Positions 6,571-11,966 of a stretch of 13,021 nucleotides of DNA are shown here, one piece after another. A program made the translations under genes and the position numbers. Source of the DNA: Planctomycetota bacterium (lineage in GTDB: Bacteria; Planctomycetota; Planctomycetia; Pirellulales; Lacipirellulaceae). Location: positions 1 to 13,021 of the forward strand of contig JAKEIB010000302.1 of NCBI GenBank assembly GCA_022614705.1. Reading direction: 5' to 3'. The notes below the pieces were generated by a model. The model was not told where the DNA came from and made no database searches. It saw only the letters and a list, made by a program, of their open reading frames with translations. Every line of letters begins with the position of its first letter. Within the stretch, counting starts at the first letter, position 1.

Positions 6571-7770
6571 ATGGCAAAGGACACATTTCAACGTAAAAAG
6601 CCGCACGTCAACGTCGGCACGATTGGTCACATCGATCACGGCAAGACCACGTTGACCGGTTCGATTCTGGCAGTGCAAGCCAAAAAGGGATTGGCGAATT
6701 TCAAGTCGTACGCCGACATTGCCAAGGGCGGCACGGTCCGCGACGCGACGAAGACGGTCACGATCGCCGTGGCCCACGTGGAATACGAAAGCGACAAGCG
6801 TCACTATGCCCACATCGACTGTCCGGGCCACGCCGACTTCATCAAGAATATGATTACCGGCGCCGCCCAGATGGACGGCGCGATCCTGGTCGTGTCGGCC
6901 GCCGATGGTCCCATGCCGCAAACTCGCGAGCACATTCTGCTCGCGAGACAGGTCGGCGTGCCGCGAATCGTGGTGTTCCTGAACAAGTGCGATTTGGTCG
7001 ATGACGAGGAGCTGCTCGACCTCGTGGAACTCGAAGTCCGCGAGTTGTTGTCGAAGTACGACTTCCCCGGCGATGAGATTCCCATCATCCGCGGCGCTGC
7101 GAAGGCGGCCTACGAGAACCCGGCCGATCCGGAAGCCAACAAGTGCATCGGCGAGTTGATGGACGCGATCGACTCGTACATTCCGGAGCCGGTCCGCGAA
7201 GTCGACAAGCCGTTCCTGATGGCGATTGAAGACGTGTTCTCGATCGAAGGCCGCGGCACCGTGGCCACCGGACGTATCGAGCGCGGCATCGTGAAAGTGG
7301 GCGACACGGTCGACATCATCGGCCTGGAGTCGGCGCCGAAATCGACGACCTGCACGGGCGTCGAGATGTTCAACAAGACGCTCGATCAAGGCCAGGCGGG
7401 CGACAACGTCGGCTGCCTGTTGCGTGGTGTGAAGCGCGAGGAAATTCAGCGCGGCCAGGTATTGGCCAAGCCGGGTTCGATCACTCCGCATACCAAATTC
7501 GAGGCCGAAGTGTACGTGCTCTCGAAAGAGGAAGGTGGCCGGCACACGCCGTTCTTCAGCGGCTATCGGCCCCAGTTCTATTTCCGCACCACGGATGTCA
7601 CCGGCTCGGCCAATTTGCTGGGCGGCGCGGAAATGTGCATGCCCGGCGACAACGCCCGGCTAGCGGTCGAGCTGTCGAAGCCGATCGCCATGGACGAAGG
7701 TGTGCGTTTTGCTATCCGCGAGGGCGGGAAGACGGTGGGTTCGGGTGTTGTGACGAAGATCAGTGAGTAG
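6571..7770 (+). CDS. tuf: Elongation factor Tu
   Basis: Translation elongation GTPase of 399 residues that delivers aminoacyl-tRNA to the ribosomal A site. The start follows AGGA with a 6-nt spacer and gives the usual MAK opening. In the G domain the P-loop is GHIDHGKT (19-26), G3 is DCPGH (83-87) and G4 is NKCD (138-141). Domains II and III follow from about 206, with the conserved GRGTVATGRIERG, GGRHTPFFSGYRPQFYFR and RFAIREGG segments. Switch I is atypical. The usual RGITINTSHVEY reads KTVTIAVAHVEY (61-72), so the Mg-linked threonine (Thr64) is kept while the RG and NTS flanks are changed. I recall this variant from Pirellulales EF-Tu. The protein is a little longer than E. coli EF-Tu (394). 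It sits between four tRNA genes and tRNA-Trp, directly upstream of secE-nusG, in the tufB-type context. Confidence 0.98.
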   Translation: MAKDTFQRKKPHVNVGTIGHIDHGKTTLTGSILAVQAKKGLANFKSYADIAKGGTVRDATKTVTIAVAHVEYESDKRHYAHIDCPGHADFIKNMITGAAQMDGAILVVSAADGPMPQTREHILLARQVGVPRIVVFLNKCDLVDDEELLDLVELEVRELLSKYDFPGDEIPIIRGAAKAAYENPADPEANKCIGELMDAIDSYIPEPVREVDKPFLMAIEDVFSIEGRGTVATGRIERGIVKVGDTVDIIGLESAPKSTTCTGVEMFNKTLDQGQAGDNVGCLLRGVKREEIQRGQVLAKPGSITPHTKFEAEVYVLSKEEGGRHTPFFSGYRPQFYFRTTDVTGSANLLGGAEMCMPGDNARLAVELSKPIAMDEGVRFAIREGGKTVGSGVVTKISE

Positions 7771-7775
7771 ACATA

Positions 7776-7863
7776 GCGAGGAGCAAGGAGCAGGGAGCGT
7801 GGTGTAAGAATTCCGACTCCGTGCTCCAAACTCCAAGCTTCTTGCTCCTTGCTCCTTGCTTCC
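7776..7863. repeat. Heptamer hairpin in the tuf/tRNA-Trp spacer
   Basis: The left arm has three GAGCAAG-type units (7781-7801), preceded by a degenerate unit. The right arm has seven consecutive units of TGCTCCT type (7815-7863), all in 7-nt register and degenerating towards the loop. The hairpin ends 2 nt before tRNA-Trp. It follows the tuf stop codon by 5 nt and could mark a processing point between mRNA and tRNA. Confidence 0.85.
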
Positions 7864-7865
7864 AC

Positions 7866-7941
7866 AGGGGTGTAGCTCAATTGGCAGAGCACCGGTCTCC
7901 AAAACCGGGGGTTGTGAGTTCGAATCCCACCACCCCTGCCA
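7866..7941 (+). tRNA. tRNA-Trp (anticodon CCA), with encoded 3' CCA
   Basis: The acceptor AGGGGTG (7866-7872) pairs with CACCCCT (7931-7937), with discriminator G at 7938 and an encoded CCA at 7939-7941. The anticodon loop CTCCAAA (anticodon CCA) is in a CCGGT/ACCGG stem. The T-loop contains GTTCGAATC. It is the only tRNA in the window with an encoded CCA end. Placement between tuf and secE is common in bacteria. Confidence 0.96.
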
Positions 7942-7970
7942 TTTGAAGTGGGTCGCGGAAAGGACGTAGC

Positions 7971-8393
7971 GTGGGCGCAGTCGTTCGGGAAATATTCAGC
8001 GTCGGGCTGTACAAGCGCACCCAGGGACGGGTGGCCCGACAGGCGACGTTTGCCGCGTTGGCGGTGATCGTCGCGCTCGGCGCTTGGAGCATGAGTGCGT
8101 ATTTCCAGGACAGGGGTCGGGAGTGGCAGTATTTCATACCGATGGCGCTGGTGGCGATCGGTTTGTGGGCCAGCTTCCGGATTGTCCAAATACCGGCGTT
8201 TGCCGATTTTTTGATTTCCGTCGAAGGAGAGATGAACAAGGTATCGTGGCCGTCGCGAGGCGAGTTGTTTCGCGCTTCGGTGGTGGTGATCCTGGTCATC
8301 TTTTTCCTGGCGGGCTTGTTGTTTTTGTACGATAACCTGCTTGCAATTTTGATGAAGGGCATCGACGCGGTCGTGGTCCGGTTGTTTGGTTGA
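7971..8393 (+). CDS. secE: Preprotein translocase subunit SecE
   Basis: Inner-membrane subunit of the SecYEG protein-conducting channel, 140 residues. The start is GTG at 7971, with AGGA 6 nt upstream. Hydrophobic helices lie at about 26-43, 54-71 and 102-126. The conserved SecE signature is EMNKVSWPSRGELFRASVVV (87-106), an amphipathic helix with W-P followed by the essential membrane helix. The three-helix form resembles E. coli SecE rather than the single-helix form of many bacteria. It begins 29 nt after tRNA-Trp and ends 41 nt before the nusG ATG. No rpmG lies between tRNA-Trp and secE, although many bacteria have one there. Confidence 0.95.
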   Translation: MGAVVREIFSVGLYKRTQGRVARQATFAALAVIVALGAWSMSAYFQDRGREWQYFIPMALVAIGLWASFRIVQIPAFADFLISVEGEMNKVSWPSRGELFRASVVVILVIFFLAGLLFLYDNLLAILMKGIDAVVVRLFG

Positions 8394-8434
8394 GAAAACG
8401 CCTGGCCGTTCGAGCGTCGCAAGGGATTCATCCC

Positions 8435-9313
8435 ATGGCGGATGAACAAGACAATCCGAACGAAGAACCGATGACCAACGAAGCGAATTTGCCTGTGGCC
8501 GACGATGCGGTGAGCAACCGCAGCGACGATACCGCGCTCGATGAAGCGGAATCGCCGCGCGCTGGCGCGCAAGGTGCGATCGAGCCGTTGGCGAGCGACG
8601 AATCGGCTTTGACGGACCAGGACGACGACGCGGCCGTCGAGCCCGTGATCGAAGAGCAGGCGGCGTACGAAGCGGCGGAAGCGGAGGCCGATCGAGCCGG
8701 TGAGGAGGATAGCGTCGCGGCGGAGCCCGTTCGACGCAGCCGCGGCCCCGTGGAAGAAACGTTGCCCGTTGAGGAAGAAATCCGCATGGATTGGTACATC
8801 CTCAAGGTGCAAAGCAACCGGGAGCGGTCGATTGCCGAGGCGCTGGAGCGAAAGATGCGGATCGAGGGGCTGGATCGCTTCTTCGACCAGGTGATCGTGC
8901 CGACCGAGAAGGTCACGGAGTTCAAGGGGGGCAAGAAGAAGGTCGTCGAGCGGAAGCTGTATCCGGGTTACATCGTCGTTCACATGCACATCAATGACGA
9001 CACGTGGTTCGCGGTCCGCGAGACCTCGGGCGTCGGCGATTTCACCGGCGCCGGCGGAAAGCCGACGCCGATGCTGCCGCAGGAAGTGGCCCGCATCATT
9101 CAGACCGAGGAAGAGGAAACGAGCGAAGCGCCGAAGCTCGACATTCGCTTCGCGCGGGGCGACAAAGTGAAGGTCAAGGAAGGCAACTTCGAAAGTTTCG
9201 AAGGTGAAGTGAACACGATCGACGAAGCGAGCGGCCGGGTAACGGTGATGATCAACATCTTCGGCCGCAGCACGCCGGTCGAATTGGAATACTGGCAAAT
9301 TGAAGCCGTTTAG
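8435..9313 (+). CDS. nusG: Transcription termination/antitermination protein NusG with long acidic N-terminal extension
   Basis: NusG binds RNA polymerase through its NGN domain and couples it to Rho or the ribosome through its KOW domain. The ATG at 8435 (MADEQDNPNEE) has AAGGGA 8 nt upstream and is chosen over a TTG at 8390 that would overlap the secE stop. The product is then 292 residues against about 180 in E. coli. Residues 1-117 are rich in Asp, Glu and Ala, with almost no hydrophobic clusters, and are probably disordered. The NGN domain runs from MDWYILKVQSNRE (118) to about 225 and includes RKLYPGYIVVHM. The KOW domain runs from about 237 (IRFARGDKVKVKEGNFESFEG) to the end. An ATG at 8786, with GAGGAAG upstream, could yield a 175-residue form of ordinary size. 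It is followed by rplK. Confidence 0.95.
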   Translation: MADEQDNPNEEPMTNEANLPVADDAVSNRSDDTALDEAESPRAGAQGAIEPLASDESALTDQDDDAAVEPVIEEQAAYEAAEAEADRAGEEDSVAAEPVRRSRGPVEETLPVEEEIRMDWYILKVQSNRERSIAEALERKMRIEGLDRFFDQVIVPTEKVTEFKGGKKKVVERKLYPGYIVVHMHINDDTWFAVRETSGVGDFTGAGGKPTPMLPQEVARIIQTEEEETSEAPKLDIRFARGDKVKVKEGNFESFEGEVNTIDEASGRVTVMINIFGRSTPVELEYWQIEAV

Positions 9314-9365
9314 CCGCGACGCGCAGCGGAGCGCGGCCCGCATAAAGCCGCGACCGTTGGTCGCG
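9313..9365. repeat. GC-rich hairpins in the nusG-rplK spacer
   Basis: GCCGCG at 9313-9318 pairs with CGCGGC at 9332-9337. Immediately after, CGCGACC at 9349-9355 pairs with GGTCGCG at 9359-9365 around a GTT loop. The segment TAGCCGCGAC (9311-9320) is the same as the core of the inverted repeat at 5544-5593, and AGCCGCGAC recurs at 9346-9354. The last hairpin ends 17 nt before the rplK start codon. Confidence 0.65.
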
Positions 9366-9382
9366 CAATTACGGATACCAAA

Positions 9383-9808
9383 ATGGCAAAGCAACTAGCA
9401 GGCATGGCGAAGTTTCAGATTCCGGGCGGGCAGGCTACGCCGGCGCCGCCGGTCGGTACTTCGCTCGGTAAATACGGCATTAACCTGGGCCAGTTCGTCC
9501 AGCAGTTCAACGAGCGGACGAAGGAAGCCGGCGGGATGATGATCCCGGTTGTTGTGACGGTTTACAACGACCGCTCGTTCGAGTTCATCACCAAGAGCCC
9601 GCCGGCGGCCGTGCTGCTCAAGAAAGCGGCGAACATCGCCAAGGGCTCGGCCGTTCCAAACAAGGACAAAGTCGGCACAGTGACACGTGCCCAAATGGAA
9701 GAAATCGCCAAGACGAAAATGGCCGACCTCAATGCCAGCGACCTCGATCACGCGGTGAACATGGTCGCGGGCACGGCGCGGAGCATGGGGTTGGAAGTGA
9801 AGGGGTAG
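9383..9808 (+). CDS. rplK: 50S ribosomal protein L11
   Basis: Protein of 141 residues that binds the GTPase-associated centre of 23S rRNA at the base of the stalk. The start is the ATG at 9383 because MAKQLAGMAKFQIPGGQATP aligns with the usual L11 N-terminus; a second ATG at 9404 would cut off the first strand. Only a weak ACGGA lies upstream. The N-terminal domain has the PAPPVG loop (20-25) and the C-terminal rRNA-binding domain has PPAAVLLKKA, NKDKVGTVTRAQMEEIA and GTARSMGLEV. In the first loop the usual GPALG reads GTSLG, so proline 26 is threonine; this proline is part of the thiostrepton-binding surface in other bacteria. The length is normal. rplA follows after a 90-nt spacer with hairpins. 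Confidence 0.97.
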   Translation: MAKQLAGMAKFQIPGGQATPAPPVGTSLGKYGINLGQFVQQFNERTKEAGGMMIPVVVTVYNDRSFEFITKSPPAAVLLKKAANIAKGSAVPNKDKVGTVTRAQMEEIAKTKMADLNASDLDHAVNMVAGTARSMGLEVKG

Positions 9809-9824
9809 TTGTAACTGTATTTAA

Positions 9825-9860
9825 CGGCGGAGCTTGCTCCGCGCGGGGCAAGCCCCGCCG
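9825..9860. repeat. Alternative-fold hairpin in the rplK-rplA spacer
   Basis: Two small stems are possible in tandem: CGGAGC at 9828-9833 with GCTCCG at 9836-9841, and GCGGGGC at 9843-9849 with GCCCCGC at 9852-9858. The same bases also allow one long stem, 9825-9837 against 9848-9860, with 12 of 13 pairs. The two folds exclude each other. The element lies 16 nt after the rplK stop and 38 nt before rplA. Confidence 0.75.
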
Positions 9861-9898
9861 CAAATTGTGACAAAATCTAAGTGCGTTGATTCAACAAT

Positions 9899-10579
9899 AT
9901 GGCAAAACAATCCAAACGATACCGGGCCCTTGCGGAGAAGCGCAAGGAAGACAACGCGCTTCCCGTGGCCGAAGCGGTGAAGACCCTTAAGGGTTTTGAG
10001 GGCACGAAATTCGATCAGTCGGTGGAGATCGCGATTCGTCTGGGGATCGACAACACTCAGGCCGAGCAAGTGATCCGCGGCTCGATCGTGCTGCCGCACG
10101 GCATCGGCAAGCAGCAGCGCGTGGTTGTGTTTGCCAAGGGTGCGAAGGCCGATGAAGCGAAAGCGGCCGGCGCTGATTTCGTGGGCGAGGAGGAGCTGGC
10201 GGAAAAGATCAAAGGCGGTTGGACCGAGTTCGACGCCTGCATCGCGGCGCCGGACATGATGAAGCTCGTTGGCCCGTTGGGCAAAGTGCTCGGCCCGCGC
10301 GGACTGATGCCGTCGCCTCGCGCCGGCACGGTGACGCCGGACGTGGGCAAGGCGGTGAGCGAGTACAAGGCGGGCAAGGTCGAGTTCCGCAACGACAAGG
10401 CCGGCATCGTGCAGGCGGTCGTCGGCAAGCTGAGCTTCGACGCGCCGAAGCTGGCCGACAACATTCAAGCGATTTTAGACAAGGTGGCGGGCCTCAAGCC
10501 GTCGTCGGTGAAAGGCGCGTTTATCAAGGGCGCGCACATCAGCGCGACGATGAGCCCGAGCGTGAGGTTGGCAGTTTAG
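9899..10579 (+). CDS. rplA: 50S ribosomal protein L1
   Basis: Protein of 226 residues (E. coli 234) that forms the L1 stalk around the E site and helps release deacylated tRNA. The ATG at 9899 gives MAKQSKRYRALAEKRK, the usual basic N-terminus, but no Shine-Dalgarno sequence is visible in the AT-rich 38-nt leader. The family signature is DACIAAPDMMKLVGPLGKVL followed by GPRGLMPSPRAGTVTPDV (112-149). KFDQSVEIAIRLGID (37-51) is the conserved N-terminal strand of domain I, and the closing SVKGAFIKGAHISATMSP segment is typical. In many bacteria L1 represses its own rplK-rplA mRNA. A matching site was not identified here, though the spacer hairpin is a candidate. It follows rplK and precedes rplJ. 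Confidence 0.97.
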   Translation: MAKQSKRYRALAEKRKEDNALPVAEAVKTLKGFEGTKFDQSVEIAIRLGIDNTQAEQVIRGSIVLPHGIGKQQRVVVFAKGAKADEAKAAGADFVGEEELAEKIKGGWTEFDACIAAPDMMKLVGPLGKVLGPRGLMPSPRAGTVTPDVGKAVSEYKAGKVEFRNDKAGIVQAVVGKLSFDAPKLADNIQAILDKVAGLKPSSVKGAFIKGAHISATMSPSVRLAV

Positions 10580-10582
10580 AGG

Positions 10583-10660
10583 GGCTGTCAGCTATCGGCT
10601 GTCGGCTCTCGGCCAGAACAACACCTCTGGCCGAAAGCCGATAGCCAAAAGCCGACGGCC
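10583..10660. repeat. Heptamer hairpin in the rplA-rplJ spacer
   Basis: The left arm consists of GGCTGTC-type units at 10583, 10590, 10597 and 10604 plus GGCC. The right arm consists of AGCCGAA-type units at 10629, 10636, 10643 and 10650 plus GGCC. Each arm is 32 nt and in strict 7-nt register, around a 14-nt loop. The hairpin starts 3 nt after the rplA stop and ends 7 nt before the rplJ start codon, so it fills the whole spacer. Bases 10597-10617 are identical to 6280-6300 between two tRNA genes. Confidence 0.88.
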
Positions 10661-10667
10661 AACAATA

Positions 10668-11198
10668 ATGAGCAAATTCGTCAAAGACCTGATCACGAAA
10701 GATCTTCGCAATCGCCTCGCCGGTGTGGATGATGCGCTGTTGGTCGATGTGATTGGCTTGGAGAACAACAAGAATGTCGCGCTGCGGCAGCGCCTGCGCA
10801 AGAAGAACATCCACCTGCTGGTGGTGAAGAACAGCCTCGCGCGGCGGGCCACCGAGGGCACGCGACTGGCGCCCGCATTCGACAGCGCGGGCGGCACGCT
10901 GGCCCTCATTTGGGGCGGCGAAGATATCATTTCGCTGGCGAAAGAAGTCATCAGCATTGCCGAGAATAAGGAGTACGAGAAGTTCACTCCCAAGGGCGGC
11001 GTGATGGACGGTCAGCCGCTTGCCGCCGAGCAGGTCAAAGCGGTGAGCAAGTGGCCGAGCCGGCAGGAGCAGCTCAGCATTTTATCCGGGCAGATCCTCA
11101 GCCCGGGCGCAAAGCTGTCGAGCCAATTGCTGGGAGCGGGCGCCACGCTCGCGAGCCAGATCAAGAAGAAGAGCGAAGGCGAAGAGGCCAGCGAATAA
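10668..11198 (+). CDS. rplJ: 50S ribosomal protein L10
   Basis: Protein of 176 residues that anchors L7/L12 dimers to 23S rRNA to form the stalk. The ATG at 10668 gives MSKFVKDLITKDLRNRL. The N-terminal domain has the L10 pattern LLVDVIGLENNKNVALRQRL and HLLVVKNSLARRA (50-61), with PKGGVMDGQPL (108-118) further on. The C-terminal helix after about residue 136 (LSILSGQILSPGAKLSSQLL) is the binding site for L7/L12 dimers, ending in a charged KKKSEGEEASE tail. No Shine-Dalgarno sequence is present: the upstream 78 nt are almost entirely a heptamer hairpin. In other bacteria L10-L12 represses this mRNA through its leader, so the unusual leader matters. rplL follows after 102 nt. Confidence 0.97.
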   Translation: MSKFVKDLITKDLRNRLAGVDDALLVDVIGLENNKNVALRQRLRKKNIHLLVVKNSLARRATEGTRLAPAFDSAGGTLALIWGGEDIISLAKEVISIAENKEYEKFTPKGGVMDGQPLAAEQVKAVSKWPSRQEQLSILSGQILSPGAKLSSQLLGAGATLASQIKKKSEGEEASE

Positions 11199-11202
11199 AC
11201 CA

Positions 11203-11264
11203 ATCAATTTCGGATTGCGGAACGCTTACGCAAATCCGAAATCCACAATCCGAAATCCGCAATC
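11203..11264. repeat. Heptamer hairpin in the rplJ-rplL spacer
   Basis: The left arm has units ATTTCGG and ATTGCGG (11207-11220). The right arm has four AATCCGA-type units (11233-11260) plus AATC, in 7-nt register. The arms are inverted complements, with a GC-poor stem. About 36 nt remain before rplL, including an AAAGGGA ribosome binding site. Confidence 0.8.
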
Positions 11265-11300
11265 AAAACAAGACCCAGTACGAGAAAGGGAACTACGGCC

Positions 11301-11711
11301 ATGTCCACCGCGACGTTGGAATTTGCAGACACAACCAAGAAATTGGGCGACCAAATCGTCGGCCTCACGCTGAAAGAGGCCAAGGAATTGAGCGATTATT
11401 TGAAAGAGGTGCACGGAATCGAGCCGGCGGCCGGCGGAGCAGTGATGATGGCCGGTCCGGCTGGCGGTGGTGGCGGCGGCGCGGAAGCGGCCGCCGAGAA
11501 GACCGAGTTCGATGTCGTGTTGGAAGGCTTTGGCGATAAAAAGATTGGCGTCATCAAAGTGGTTCGCCAGGCGACCGGTTTGGGCCTCAAGGAGGCCAAG
11601 GACCTGGTCGAAGGCGTGCCGAGCAAGGTCAAGGAAGGGCTGTCGAAGGCAGACGCCGAAAAGCTCAAGAAGGAGTTGGAGGAAGCCGGCGCGACGTGCT
11701 CGATCAAGTAA
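11301..11711 (+). CDS. rplL: 50S ribosomal protein L7/L12
   Basis: Stalk protein of 136 residues that recruits and stimulates the translational GTPases (EF-Tu, EF-G, IF2). The ATG at 11301 has AAAGGGA about 9 nt upstream, the best ribosome binding site among the ribosomal protein genes here. Residues about 1-42 form the dimerisation and L10-binding domain (IVGLTLKEAKELSDYLKEVHG). Residues 43-66 are a flexible Ala/Gly hinge with six consecutive glycines. Residues 67-136 form the C-terminal factor-binding domain, with KVVRQATGLGLKEAKDLVE (87-105) and KKELEEAGATCSIK at the end. It is about 15 residues longer than the E. coli protein, from a longer N-terminus and hinge. The 255-nt gap to rpoB is long. 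Confidence 0.97.
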   Translation: MSTATLEFADTTKKLGDQIVGLTLKEAKELSDYLKEVHGIEPAAGGAVMMAGPAGGGGGGAEAAAEKTEFDVVLEGFGDKKIGVIKVVRQATGLGLKEAKDLVEGVPSKVKEGLSKADAEKLKKELEEAGATCSIK

Positions 11712-11966
11712 ATCGAAGCGTACGCGGATGCCTGGGGCGTTGCCCTAGACATTCACTGGTCGGTTTTTTCTCCGGCGCGACAAAGCGGGTCGTCGCGGCG
11801 ACTCGTTGGGTTGGCCAGTTTTTGGCACCAGTTGCATGAGCTACCGGATCGCTTGTTTCTTAATTTCGCATGTCGGTCAGACGCCGAACGGGGCGGCTGC
11901 GCGCGTTTCGCGCGCCCGCTTTTCGGCTCGGCCCACATTGCGCTCTGAGATGGAGTAACGTGTCCT
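11712..11966 (+). promoter_or_regulatory. rplL-rpoB spacer with attenuator-like hairpins
   Basis: The 255-nt spacer contains three possible stems. The first is CTGGGGC (11732-11738) with GCCCTAG (11742-11748), followed 15 nt later by six T residues (11764-11769). The second is CGCGAC (11776-11781) with GTCGCG (11792-11797). The third is GCGCGCG (11899-11905) with CGCGCGC (11909-11915) around TTT. None has an immediately adjacent T run, so full termination is unlikely. Partial termination or RNA processing, as known for the E. coli rplL-rpoB spacer, is a reasonable inference. No heptamer repeat occurs here. Confidence 0.4.

Noticed and set aside
6559..7545. 328-residue open frame on the minus strand over tuf
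   Set aside because: Antisense shadow of EF-Tu, rich in His, Arg and Val as expected for such shadows.
7712..7750. Possible kirromycin-resistance substitution in EF-Tu near the C-terminus
   Set aside because: The serine in TVGSGVV is ten residues past Ala375; the alanine in RFAIREGG itself is conserved.
8390..8434. TTG start for nusG overlapping the secE stop
   Set aside because: It adds 15 arginine-containing residues unlike the acidic extension, and the ATG at 8435 has a better ribosome binding site.
7877..9394. 505-residue open frame on the minus strand across tRNA-Trp, secE and nusG
   Set aside because: It reads antisense through a tRNA and two well-identified genes and has no family features.
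11051..11539. 162-residue plus-strand frame spanning the end of rplJ and the start of rplL
   Set aside because: It is out of frame with both certain genes and crosses a hairpin spacer; composition is not protein-like.
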